In this document: positions 17,640 through 25,983 of the stretch, one piece after another
How the letters are laid out: every line of letters begins with the position of its first letter
How positions within the stretch are numbered: the first letter of the stretch is position 1
NCBI GenBank assembly: GCA_046154645.1
Contig: JBJXDZ010000009.1
Coordinates: 62,001 to 126,000 of the forward strand
Direction of reading: 5' to 3'
Origin: Ga0077555 sp046154645
GTDB lineage: Bacteria > Pseudomonadota > Alphaproteobacteria > Rhizobiales > Hyphomicrobiaceae
Length of the DNA: 64,000 bases
The notes under the pieces: model-generated
The model's database searches: none
The model's input: the letters and a program-made list of their open reading frames with translations, nothing else
Told to the model about the DNA's origin: nothing
Program-made: the position numbers and the translations under genes

Positions 17640-18383
17640 ATGAAGCTGACGGTTGTCGGATGTGGTGATGCCTTCGGCTCTGGCGGCCGGCTGCAGACCT
17701 CATTTCATGTCGAGACGGACGACCACCGGTTCCTGATCGACTGCGGCGCCACCGTGATGATTGGGCTCAACCGTCTCGGCCTTGATCCCAATGCCATCGA
17801 CACTGTCTTCGTGTCGCACCTGCATGGTGACCATTTCAGCGGTCTTATCTGGATGCTGCTGCACGGCCAGCATATTGCGAAGCGCACTGCCCCGCTGACG
17901 GTGATCGGGCCGGCCGGCATTCGTGACCGCTTTGTCGCTGCAGCAGAGGCCTTGTTCCCGGATGCCACGAAGGTCAAGCCGCGCTTCGAGATGCACTTCC
18001 AGGAATATGCCAAAGAAGTGCCGCTGAGCCATCGCAACATCACCTTAACCGCTTTTGAGGTCAGTCATCCCTCCGGCGCCATGTCGGCGGCGCTGCGACT
18101 GGAAACGGCAGGGAAGTGCATAGCCTTCACGGGCGATACGGAATGGGTGGAAAGTCTGGTGCCAGCCGGCCGCAATGCCGACCTTTACATCATGGAGTGT
18201 TTCGCCTACGCGGGGCCGACCCGCTACCATCTCGACTGGAAAACAATTGCCGCCAACCTGCCGCGGATCGGCGCCAAGCGGATCCTCCTCTCACACATGA
18301 GCGAGGCCATGTTGGCACGCCGCAACGAAGCTGCAGCCGCTGGTGCAATCCTGGCGGACGACGGCTTTGTCATCAAGATCTGA
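17640..18383 (+). CDS. MBL-fold metallo-hydrolase (RNase Z-like)
   Basis: A 247-residue metallo-beta-lactamase-fold enzyme. The zinc motif HLHGDH is at residues 60-65, preceded by FLIDCGAT and followed by conserved FEVSHPSGA, AFTGDTEW and LLSHMSE. The layout matches the RNase Z/arylsulfatase-like branch of short MBL hydrolases, which includes phosphodiesterases; the true substrate is unknown. ATG 17640 is the family start; the frame extends upstream to 17505 without conservation. Downstream, a GTG-initiated uracil-DNA-glycosylase-family gene either overlaps its end (GTG 18343) or follows by 28 bases (GTG 18412). Confidence 0.9.
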   Translation: MKLTVVGCGDAFGSGGRLQTSFHVETDDHRFLIDCGATVMIGLNRLGLDPNAIDTVFVSHLHGDHFSGLIWMLLHGQHIAKRTAPLTVIGPAGIRDRFVAAAEALFPDATKVKPRFEMHFQEYAKEVPLSHRNITLTAFEVSHPSGAMSAALRLETAGKCIAFTGDTEWVESLVPAGRNADLYIMECFAYAGPTRYHLDWKTIAANLPRIGAKRILLSHMSEAMLARRNEAAAAGAILADDGFVIKI

Positions 18384-18411
18384 AGGGACTTCGTCAACCC
18401 AAGCTGCCGAC

Positions 18412-19023
18412 GTGCCAGCGCTGACACGTCTGGTCTCCGAAATCAGGGCGTGCCGCCTTTGCGTCGAGACGCCCCGCGGGCGGCCACTCGCGCAAGCCCC
18501 ACGCCCGGTTCTGCGTCCAAGCTCCTCCGCCCGCCTCGCCATTGCCGGCCAGGCGCCGGGCGCCCGGGTGCATGCCTCGGGCGTTCCGTTTACCGATCCG
18601 TCGGGTGTTCGCTTGCGGGCCTGGATGGGCGTGACGGACGACGAGTTCTATGACGATCGCCGCATCGCCATCCTGCCCATGGGCTTCTGCTTTCCCGGCC
18701 ACGACGCCAAGGGTGGCGATCTCCCGCCGAGAAAAGAATGCGCCGCGGCCTGGCGAAAGCCGCTGCTCGCAGCAATGCCGCAACTCGAACTGATACTGTT
18801 GGTTGGCAGCTACGCTATCGACTGGCATCTGCTGCCGCGCCGGCGCCAAGGCCTCACGGCGACCGTTGCTGATTTCGAAGCCGTATTGAGCAGCAGCGCC
18901 TGCCCGAGGCATTTCCCGCTGCCACATCCATCGTGGCGCAACAATGCCTGGATCCGCACCAATTCCTGGTTCGAAACCGGCGTGCTGCCGCGGCTGCGCG
19001 CTGAAGTTCGTCGCCTGCTATAG
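18412..19023 (+). CDS. Uracil-DNA glycosylase family protein
   Basis: A UDG-fold protein of about 203 residues. It has the short N-terminal cysteine pair RACRLC, then GQAPG (the position of the catalytic loop), the SGVPFTDPSGVRLRAWMG block, MGFCFPG and the C-terminal HPSWRN that corresponds to the HPS loop of UDGs. Only two of the four Fe-S cysteines of family 4/5 enzymes are obvious, so catalytic activity on uracil is not assured. No ATG exists near the 5' end. GTG 18412 is used here; GTG 18343, inside the preceding MBL gene, is the alternative and would add 23 residues. Confidence 0.8.
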   Translation: MPALTRLVSEIRACRLCVETPRGRPLAQAPRPVLRPSSSARLAIAGQAPGARVHASGVPFTDPSGVRLRAWMGVTDDEFYDDRRIAILPMGFCFPGHDAKGGDLPPRKECAAAWRKPLLAAMPQLELILLVGSYAIDWHLLPRRRQGLTATVADFEAVLSSSACPRHFPLPHPSWRNNAWIRTNSWFETGVLPRLRAEVRRLL

Positions 19024-19042
19024 CGCACCAGCCGGTCCCGGC

Positions 19043-19564
19043 TCAGGCGGCCTTGGCGGTTATGCCTGGCAAGCTGGCGGATTGCCCAGCGCATCCGCAA
19101 TCAAGTGCTGGCGAGACGTCGCCAAGCCAACGCCGGCGGTCGGCTTGCCGGTCGAGGTCATCGCGCAGAAAATCCAGTTCGAAGCCCGCGGATTCCAGGG
19201 CTGCTATGACGCAATCCACGGATTGGCTGCGCGCGCTGGCCGCTGCCCATACGATCGCTGATCGCACGCCGGACTTGCAGTGCGCCAGCATCGGTCCGTC
19301 CAGGGCGCGGATCGCGTCGGCCATGCCTTCGACCACGGGATCCGTAAACAGGTCGAGCTTCGCAGCCGGCACATGCGCAAACCTGAGACCATGCCGCCAG
19401 GCATGCGCCGCCTCGATGCGTCCCGGCATTTGCTCGGGCTCCTCGCCGTCGGGTCGGTTGGAGATGATGCTCTTGAAACCCATCACAGCGACCGTGGCGA
19501 AGTCCTGCGGTGCCAGGGCGGCCGTGACGGCGAACATCGGAGTGATGTGAATGATCTTGTCCAT
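19043..19564 (-). CDS. TIGR01244 family sulfur transferase/phosphatase-like protein (DUF442)
   Basis: A 173-residue protein of the DUF442/TIGR01244 family, whose fold is that of dual-specificity phosphatases. The active-site-like loop is HCKSGVRS (C96 with R101), preceded by HITPMFAV, IISNRPDGEEP and the FAHVPA block. In related Blh proteins this domain is linked to persulfide handling and biofilm under hydrogen sulfide. No such partner gene (MBL persulfide dioxygenase, permease) is adjacent here, so the function is uncertain. ATG 19564 matches the family start; the frame extends 45 bases upstream. It converges on the preceding gene with a 19-base gap. Confidence 0.85.
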   Translation of the reverse strand: MDKIIHITPMFAVTAALAPQDFATVAVMGFKSIISNRPDGEEPEQMPGRIEAAHAWRHGLRFAHVPAAKLDLFTDPVVEGMADAIRALDGPMLAHCKSGVRSAIVWAAASARSQSVDCVIAALESAGFELDFLRDDLDRQADRRRWLGDVSPALDCGCAGQSASLPGITAKAA

Positions 19565-19777
19565 TGTCGTCGCTTCCCTCGGCGCCAGCCGGCCCTTGTG
19601 CCACACCACGATGAACGCTGTCGGCGGTCGCTGTGGCTTTCAGTATCGCTATTGAACGACGTTTTAACAAGCAAAAAGGTCCCCGCAGCAGCAAAAAAAT
19701 ACTCGTTTCCAACTTGACGGGTGCAGAGAGAAAGAAAATTATCGCGATGATCGCCTTCACAAGAAATGGATTTCCGC

Positions 19778-20275
19778 ATGAGCCGCTCTGCTGCTGACCT
19801 CGATGACATGGATCTCAAGATCCTGGCAATGCTGCAAAAGGATTGCACCATGGCCGTGGCGGACATCGGAAAGGAGGTGGGTCTGTCGACCACACCGTGC
19901 TGGCGCCGCATCCAGAAGCTAGAGGAAGCCGGCGTCATCCAGCGCCGCGTCGCCGTTCTGGATCCCGTCAAGGTCAACGTCGGAGTGACCGTCTTCGTCT
20001 CGATCAAGACCGACGAGCACAGCCTCGCCTGGCTCGAGCGGTTTCACGGTGCCGTGCAGGATCTACCGGAGGTGATGGAGTTTTATCGCATGTCGGGCGA
20101 GGTCGATTATCTGATGCGCGTCGTCGTTCCCGATATCGCCGCCTACGATGCCTTCTACAAGAAGCTGATCTCCCGCATTGCCATCTCCAAGGTGTCCTCG
20201 GCTTTCGCCATGGAACAGATCAAGTGCACCACGGCGCTCCCCCTTGAGTTCGCCCGCCGAGGCGGTCCAGCATGA
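19778..20275 (+). CDS. Lrp/AsnC family transcriptional regulator
   Basis: A 165-residue regulator with an N-terminal winged helix-turn-helix (DLDDMDLKILAMLQ, VGLSTTPCWRRIQKLEEAGVI) and a C-terminal RAM/ACT-like ligand-binding domain (VFVSIKT, GEVDYLMRVVVPD). An ATG at 19766 is also in frame; 19778 gives the usual family N-terminus. The last four bases overlap the next gene (ATGA), so it is translated with a GNAT acetyltransferase. The upstream 213 bases are AT-rich compared with the surroundings and should contain the promoter and probably an autoregulatory site; I could not define the operator. Confidence 0.92.
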   Translation: MSRSAADLDDMDLKILAMLQKDCTMAVADIGKEVGLSTTPCWRRIQKLEEAGVIQRRVAVLDPVKVNVGVTVFVSIKTDEHSLAWLERFHGAVQDLPEVMEFYRMSGEVDYLMRVVVPDIAAYDAFYKKLISRIAISKVSSAFAMEQIKCTTALPLEFARRGGPA

Positions 20276-21021
20276 TCGCCGCGACCGATCTCATTCGTAT
20301 CAGGGGCCTGGAGGAGCGAGCCTTCAATGCCTGGCCAGCATTGTCCTCGGTGCTGTCGGCGGGCTGGGTGATGCGCTTTGCCGATGGCTACACCAAGCGG
20401 GCGAACTCGCTCAACGCATGGATGCCGGAGTGCCCGCTCGAGGCGTTTCTCCCAGAGGCGAGCGCACTCTACGCTCATGCCCAACTGCCCATGATCGTAC
20501 GACTTTCGCCGCTAGCCGGCCCTACTGCCGACGACCTGCTTGAGGCTCAAGGTTACAAGCGTATCGACGAGACGGTGATCATGACCGTGCCGCTCTCCGC
20601 TGAATTGCAGATAGACCGCGAGGTTAGCTGCTCACGCGCGCTTGATTACACCTGGGCAAACGGCTTCGCGGCCGCCAACGGTGTGCCTGAAGCCCATCGC
20701 ACGACACATGATGCCATGCTGTCGGCCATCCGTTGGCCCGTGGCCTTCGCACAACTGATCGAGAATGGCGAGGCGCTGGCCTGGGGACTGGCCGTCTCCG
20801 AACGTGGCAAGGTCGGTCTTTTCGACATCGTCACCAGGAGCGCTGCCCGGCGTCGCGGCATTGGTCGCCGCCTCGTCATGTCGTTGTTGGCTTGGGGTCA
20901 ACGGCAGGGCGCCCATGAAGCGTATCTGCAAGTGGTGGCCACCAATACCCCGGCCATCCACCTCTATCGGGAGTTGGGGTTCACGGAGGCCTATCGCTAT
21001 CACTATCGGATCGCGCCATGA
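20272..21021 (+). CDS. GNAT family N-acetyltransferase
   Basis: A 249-residue protein with a C-terminal GNAT domain. The acetyl-CoA-binding motif A is ARRRGIGRRLVMSLL, followed by LQVVATNTPAIHLYRELGF, the usual end of the domain. The N-terminal half (WPALSSVLSAGWVMRFADGYTKRANS) is a conserved extension found in similar bacterial GNAT proteins. The ATGA overlap with the Lrp gene implies a shared mRNA, so the substrate may be the regulator's ligand, perhaps an amino acid; this is inference. Confidence 0.9.
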   Translation: MIAATDLIRIRGLEERAFNAWPALSSVLSAGWVMRFADGYTKRANSLNAWMPECPLEAFLPEASALYAHAQLPMIVRLSPLAGPTADDLLEAQGYKRIDETVIMTVPLSAELQIDREVSCSRALDYTWANGFAAANGVPEAHRTTHDAMLSAIRWPVAFAQLIENGEALAWGLAVSERGKVGLFDIVTRSAARRRGIGRRLVMSLLAWGQRQGAHEAYLQVVATNTPAIHLYRELGFTEAYRYHYRIAP

Positions 21022-21048
21022 GGCGTCACGGCTGCAATCGCGCCGATC

Positions 21049-21426
21049 TCAACGCCGGCTGTTCGGCAATGGCTTTGGTGGTGACAAGAAGCGCACGCCG
21101 ACATGGCCCGTTCGCCGCCACATGATCTGGATGTCGACCTGCATCCGGTCCGCCTTGAGCACGAGCACGCACTTCTCCGGCAGATGCTCCATATCGCCGA
21201 ATTGCTGCTGCATGGTCGCAGGGAACGCCAGCTTGGCGCCGCTGCCCGACATGTCGGCGACGGTGCATGGCACGGTTAGGCGCATGTTGTGGAAGGTCAG
21301 CATCGCCGGCAATGAGGTATCCTTCCGGCGCGAACGACGGTTGCACGCCGGGTCGGATTCTTCCGTGGCGAGTTTCTCTTTGACCCGCGCCAGGGCCATG
21401 GTCTTCATGCGCGCCTGCAAGGACAT
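21049..21426 (-). CDS. PilZ domain-containing protein
   Basis: A 125-residue protein made largely of one PilZ domain. The cyclic-di-GMP-binding signature is recognisable as RRSRRKD near residue 30 followed by VADMSGSGAKL (RxxxR...DxSxxG). The remaining strands end at WRRTGHVGVRFLSP. ATG 21426 is used, with an AGG about ten bases upstream; several downstream ATGs and a frame extending to 21495 are alternatives. No diguanylate cyclase or phosphodiesterase gene lies nearby. The gene converges on the GNAT gene. Confidence 0.85.
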   Translation of the reverse strand: MSLQARMKTMALARVKEKLATEESDPACNRRSRRKDTSLPAMLTFHNMRLTVPCTVADMSGSGAKLAFPATMQQQFGDMEHLPEKCVLVLKADRMQVDIQIMWRRTGHVGVRFLSPPKPLPNSRR

Positions 21427-21596
21427 GCGACGACTACCTGCTACGCTGCAGTCTATTGACGATCCCGCAAATTGTAGGCCCCGCAGGCTAATCACCAGTT
21501 AATGACCTGCATTCCAAGGCAGTCCAGCTCTCGCCGCCCTGGCCAAGCCGACGATTGCAGTTGCGCACTGGTCGCTGAGTGCGGCCCGGCCTCCGG

Positions 21597-24053
21597 TCAA
21601 CCACCCAGCCGATAGCGCACAGGCTTGCCCCGCAGGCCTTCCGCCGCTGCCAGGATTGCATTGGCGTCGAGGCCATAGTGCGCATAGAGTTCGGATAACG
21701 AACCGGATTGCCCGAAGTGCTCGACACCGAGCGGCCGAACCCGGTGCCCGATAACGCCGCCCATCCACGACAGCGTCTCGGGATAGCCGTCGCACAACGT
21801 GATGATGCCGGCATCCCGCGACAGATCACCAAGCAGCGCCTCGATGTGTGATCGCGCCTCCGGATGGCCCTGCTCGCGCGCCTTCTGCGCCGCATGCCAG
21901 CCAGCCGACAATCGATCCGCGGACGTCACCTGCAAGACGCCGACGCCGCGCCGGTCCTCCGACAGCAACCCCGCCGCGTCGATCGCCTCTGGCGCCAGCG
22001 CCCCCATGGTGACGATCGCGAGACTTGTGCCCGGCTCCGGCCGCCGCAACCAGTAGCCGCCGCGGATGATGTCGCCACGCAGCGCCAGCGTCATTGGTCG
22101 CTGCAGCTGATCGAGTGGTCGCGTTGACAGCCGCAGATACACCGAGCCGCCATTCTCTTCGCGCTCCCAAGTCTTGGATTTGCTCGCGGCTTTATCCCGT
22201 TGCATGTAGTCGAACGACCAGCCCATGATCACTGCCAACTCGTCGGCAAAGGCGGGTTCAAAATAGGCCAGGCCATCCTGTGCCATGCCGATCAATGGCG
22301 TTGAGATCGACTGGTGCGCGCCACCTTCCGGCGACAAGGTGAGACCCGACGGCGTTGCCACCACCATGAAGCGCGCGTCCTGATAGCAGGCATAATTCAA
22401 CGCATCGAGGCCGCGACAGATGAAGGGATCGTACAGCGTCCCGATCGGGATCAGCCGCTCACCATAGTGCGCATGGGACAGCCCAGCCGCTGCCAACAGC
22501 AGGAACAGATTCATTTCCGCGATGCCAAGCTCGATGTGCTGGCCTTTCGGTGTCATCTCCCAGCGCTGCGGCGACATCAGACCACGCGTTTTGAACACGT
22601 CCTCCTTGCTCTCCATCGAGAACAGGCCACGTCGGTTGACCCAGGGACCAAGGTTGGTCGACACCGTGACGTCTGCCGACGTGGTCACGACACGGTCAGC
22701 TAGCGGCGCGCCGGACTTGGCCAGATCGTCCATGATCCGCCCGAAGGCCGCCTGCGTCGAGATCTGCCCCTTTACATCGAGCAGCGGGATCTCGGGCACC
22801 GGAATAGTCGCGCCCTTCAATCCGCGCTGACCCTTGGCATTGAACGGCACTGTCGACAGGAACCGTTCCACCTCGGTGCGCGACCGCTTGAGGCCTGCGA
22901 ACTTGTCCCATTCGTCGCCTTGGTTAATGGCTTGCGCCTGCCGAAACTCCTGCAGCTGCGTCTTGTTCATGAGGCCGGCGTGATTGTCCTTGTGGCCGGC
23001 GAATGGCAGTCCATGGCCCTTGATGGTGTAGGCGATGAAGCAGACGGGTTGACCCTCTTTGGCGCTGGCAAAGGCCTCGAGAATGGTCTCCATGTCATGG
23101 CCGCCGAGATTGGTCATCAGCTTGGCCAAGGCTGCATCGTCGCGCCGCGCAATGAGTGCCAGCAATTCAGCGTCGCCGCTGAGATCGCGCTCGAGTTGCC
23201 GCCGCCAGCCCTTGGCGCCCTCGAACACCAGCGCCGAATAGAGCTGGTTCGGGCAATCGTCGATCCACTTTTGTAGCCGCTCACCGCCCGGCTCCCGGAA
23301 TGCGGCCTGCAGCAGCTTGCCGTACTTGATCAGGATGACCTGCCAGCCCAGGTTCTCGAACAGGCCTGCCACCTTCATGAACAGCTGATCCGAGACCACG
23401 CTGTCGAGGCTTTGGCGATTGTAGTCGACCACCCACCAGCAATTGGTGAGGCCATGCTTCCAATACTCGAGCAATGCCTCGTGGATATTGCCTTCATCGA
23501 TCTCGGCATCGCCCATCAAAGCAACCAGGCGGCCTTTGGGCCAATCCGGGCTCCAACCCTTGGCGTGCACATAATCTTGGATGAGACTCGAAAAGCCGGT
23601 CGCTGCCACGCCCAGTCCGACCGAGCCGGTCGAAAAGTCGACATCGGCGTCGTCCTTGGTGCGTGAGGGATAGGACTGCACGCCGCCGAAGCCGCGGAAA
23701 TTCTGCATCTTGCCGACCACCTGATTGCCGAGCAGATACTGGATGGCATGAAAGGCGGGGCTGGCGTGCGGCTTCACCGCGATACGATCCTCGGGACGCA
23801 GCACGTGGAAGTACAGGGCCGTCATGAGCGTCAGCAGCGAGGCCGACGATGCTTGGTGACCGCCAACTTTCAGCCCGTCGCCACGATCTACCTCGTGATT
23901 GGCGTGGTGGATCATGTAGGTTGAAAGCCACAAGACCTTCCGCTCGAGCTCCGACAGCATGGCGAGCGTCTCAGGCGTCCACGATCGCGGCACCTTGCTG
24001 GGCTGAACGTGCAACGGCGCGTGCGGCATCGATGGCATCTGTTGGGTATCCAT
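21597..24053 (-). CDS. AceE-like homodimeric 2-oxoacid dehydrogenase E1 / transketolase-family enzyme
   Basis: An 818-residue ThDP enzyme. The N-terminal domain has GDAEIDEGN, then about 25 residues later VDYNRQSLD, the pattern of the ThDP/magnesium site in homodimeric (AceE-type) pyruvate dehydrogenase E1. Other AceE-like blocks are KPHASPAFHAIQYLLG and TIKGHGLPFAGHKDNH, and LGIAEMNLF holds the central-domain glutamate. It is shorter than E. coli AceE (about 885). The start overlaps the threonine ammonia-lyase stop as TGATG, so both are translated together. That partner makes 2-oxobutyrate, which suggests a 2-oxoacid substrate. No E2 or E3 gene is adjacent. Confidence 0.85.
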   Translation of the reverse strand: MDTQQMPSMPHAPLHVQPSKVPRSWTPETLAMLSELERKVLWLSTYMIHHANHEVDRGDGLKVGGHQASSASLLTLMTALYFHVLRPEDRIAVKPHASPAFHAIQYLLGNQVVGKMQNFRGFGGVQSYPSRTKDDADVDFSTGSVGLGVAATGFSSLIQDYVHAKGWSPDWPKGRLVALMGDAEIDEGNIHEALLEYWKHGLTNCWWVVDYNRQSLDSVVSDQLFMKVAGLFENLGWQVILIKYGKLLQAAFREPGGERLQKWIDDCPNQLYSALVFEGAKGWRRQLERDLSGDAELLALIARRDDAALAKLMTNLGGHDMETILEAFASAKEGQPVCFIAYTIKGHGLPFAGHKDNHAGLMNKTQLQEFRQAQAINQGDEWDKFAGLKRSRTEVERFLSTVPFNAKGQRGLKGATIPVPEIPLLDVKGQISTQAAFGRIMDDLAKSGAPLADRVVTTSADVTVSTNLGPWVNRRGLFSMESKEDVFKTRGLMSPQRWEMTPKGQHIELGIAEMNLFLLLAAAGLSHAHYGERLIPIGTLYDPFICRGLDALNYACYQDARFMVVATPSGLTLSPEGGAHQSISTPLIGMAQDGLAYFEPAFADELAVIMGWSFDYMQRDKAASKSKTWEREENGGSVYLRLSTRPLDQLQRPMTLALRGDIIRGGYWLRRPEPGTSLAIVTMGALAPEAIDAAGLLSEDRRGVGVLQVTSADRLSAGWHAAQKAREQGHPEARSHIEALLGDLSRDAGIITLCDGYPETLSWMGGVIGHRVRPLGVEHFGQSGSLSELYAHYGLDANAILAAAEGLRGKPVRYRLGG

Positions 24054-25309
24054 CAGCGTGTCCCTCCGGGATTGGTCTGAATATCGACTTCGAAGCCTGC
24101 CGTCCGCAGCCGCGAGACGGTCTCGTTGAGATGTGTGCGGTCCCGGGTCTCGATCACCACTTCGAGCAGCGTACCCTTGGCGGGGAGATCGGAAAACGTG
24201 CGTTGGTGCGAGACTTCGACGATGTTGGCGCCGGCGTCGCCGAGCAATGCGGCAACACGTGCCAATTGGCCTGGCTGGTCGACGAGATCGATGGTGAGTT
24301 GCGACAACCGGCCCTCGCGGGCCAGTTCGCGAGTGAGCACGGAAGCCAGCAGCCGTGTATCCATGTTGCCGCCGCATAACACCAGACCGATACAGCGACC
24401 AGTGAAGTACTCGGGATGAGCGAACACCGCCGCCAAGCCCGCGGCCCCCGCCCCTTCAACCACGGTTTTCTCGATGCCGATCAGCATGCTCACCGCATGC
24501 TCAAGCTGCTCCTCGGTGACGAGAACGATGTCGTCGACCAGGCGGCGCACGATCTCGCTCGTCAGGCGCCCTGGAGCCTTGACTGCGATGCCCTCAGCAA
24601 GCGTGTCGCCGCGCATCGGCAGCTGCTGTCCCTTGATGGCATTGTACATTGAGGGATAAAGCGCAGCCTGCACGCCAATGATCCGAATCGATGGCTTGAT
24701 GGCCTTCGCCGCGACGGCCATACCGCTGATCAATCCGCCACCGCCGATCGGCACGACGAGCGTGTCGATCTCAGGCATAGCAGTCAGCATCTCGACGACG
24801 ATCGTGCCCTGACCGGCCATGATCAGCGGGTCGTCGTAGGGGTGAATGAAAATCTGGCCCTGCCGTTCGCTCACTTCAGTGGCAAACCGCGCCGCGTCCT
24901 CGAGGGTCGCGCCCTGAACCAGCACTTCCGCGCCATGTCGCCGCGTATTCTCCACCTTCACCATCGGAGTGCCGACTGGCATCACGATCGTCGCTTTGAT
25001 GCCGAGGCGGCGGGCATGATAGGCAACCCCCTGAGCATGATTGCCTGCTGACATGGCGATGACGCCGCGGCGACGCTCGCCTGCTGAAAGGTTGGCCAAG
25101 CGATTGAGCGCGCCTCGCTCCTTGAACGCGGCGGTGAATTGCAGGTTCTCGAATTTGAGCCAGATGTCAGCACCGAGAACGTCGGACAAAGTACGGCTCC
25201 GGGTGCACTCCGTGACAGCCACGGCGCCGCGAATGGTCTGCGCCGCTCGCTCGACGTCGGCGAACGTGACAGCCAAAGGATAGTCGCTGGCCGTTTCCGG
25301 GCCTGTCAT
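24053..25309 (-). CDS. Threonine ammonia-lyase with ACT domain
   Basis: Deaminates threonine (and often serine) to 2-oxobutyrate with pyridoxal phosphate. The 418-residue protein has the PLP lysine in TAAFKERGA, SAGNHAQGVA, the phosphate-binding VPIGGGGLISG and the late ECGGNM-like LCGGNMD. A single C-terminal ACT domain follows (about 330-410, LTIDLVDQPGQLARV), so it is the one-ACT type related to TIGR01127. Its stop overlaps the start of the AceE-like E1 gene, and an Lrp gene is divergent 121 bases upstream. This implies Lrp control by an amino acid and a route from threonine to an acyl-CoA. Confidence 0.93.
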   Translation of the reverse strand: MTGPETASDYPLAVTFADVERAAQTIRGAVAVTECTRSRTLSDVLGADIWLKFENLQFTAAFKERGALNRLANLSAGERRRGVIAMSAGNHAQGVAYHARRLGIKATIVMPVGTPMVKVENTRRHGAEVLVQGATLEDAARFATEVSERQGQIFIHPYDDPLIMAGQGTIVVEMLTAMPEIDTLVVPIGGGGLISGMAVAAKAIKPSIRIIGVQAALYPSMYNAIKGQQLPMRGDTLAEGIAVKAPGRLTSEIVRRLVDDIVLVTEEQLEHAVSMLIGIEKTVVEGAGAAGLAAVFAHPEYFTGRCIGLVLCGGNMDTRLLASVLTRELAREGRLSQLTIDLVDQPGQLARVAALLGDAGANIVEVSHQRTFSDLPAKGTLLEVVIETRDRTHLNETVSRLRTAGFEVDIQTNPGGTR

Positions 25310-25430
25310 GACGGACTCCGCGCGATTTGGTTGCGACGCACCTTAATGGATACGGCATGGCGATTCTTACCAAAGTTCGCTAATTCTGGTTCCCCAATCA
25401 GCAACTCCCGGCATCACTAGGTAAGATCAC
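25310..25430. promoter_or_regulatory. Divergent promoter region, Lrp gene / threonine ammonia-lyase operon
   Basis: The 121-base gap between two divergent starts must hold both promoters. It is clearly more AT-rich than the flanking genes. Lrp-family regulators commonly bind such intergenic regions and control both themselves and the divergent operon. I could not define -10/-35 boxes or an operator palindrome with confidence. Confidence 0.4.
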
Positions 25431-25913
25431 ATGGCGAATTCACCAATTCCGGTTCTCGACGCCATCGACCGCCGCCTGCTCACGGCACTACAAGAAAACG
25501 GCCGCCTGACGGCCACCGAGCTGGCTGAGCGGGTGGGATTGACCACCAGCCCGTGTCTGCGCCGGCTGCGCTTGCTGGAGGAGGCCGGTATCATTCGCGG
25601 CTACACGGCTCTGGTGGATCAGAAAAAAGTTGGCTTGCCCGTGTCCGTCTTCGTTTCGATCAAGCTGGAGCGCCAGGGCGAAGACCAACTGGCTCGGTTT
25701 GAAACCGCGGTGCGTCGCTGTCCTGAGGTGCTCGAATGCTATCTCATGACCGGCCCGCGCGACTATCTCCTGCGCGTCGTTGCCCGCGATCTCGCCGACT
25801 ATGAGCGTTTCGTGAAAGAGACGCTGACCCGCATTGACGGCATTGCCAATATCGAATCGAGTTTTGCGTTGGGTCAGGTCAAGCATTCGAACGCATTGCC
25901 GCTCGCGCGGTGA
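25431..25913 (+). CDS. Lrp/AsnC family transcriptional regulator
   Basis: A 160-residue regulator with the standard two-domain architecture. The winged helix includes DAIDRRLLTALQENGRLT and LTTSPCLRRLRLLEEAGIIRGY; the RAM domain includes SVFVSIKLER and GPRDYLLRVVARD. AGGTAAG precedes ATG 25431. It is divergent from the threonine ammonia-lyase/AceE-like operon, so it is probably the activator or repressor of that operon in response to an amino acid. It is a paralogue of the Lrp gene at 19778 but not a near copy. Confidence 0.93.
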   Translation: MANSPIPVLDAIDRRLLTALQENGRLTATELAERVGLTTSPCLRRLRLLEEAGIIRGYTALVDQKKVGLPVSVFVSIKLERQGEDQLARFETAVRRCPEVLECYLMTGPRDYLLRVVARDLADYERFVKETLTRIDGIANIESSFALGQVKHSNALPLAR

Positions 25914-25983
25914 AGCCGGTTGCGATGTGGAGCACGTCGGGTCCATCATGGGCCAAAGGAACTTGGCCGAGGAGACCCGATTC

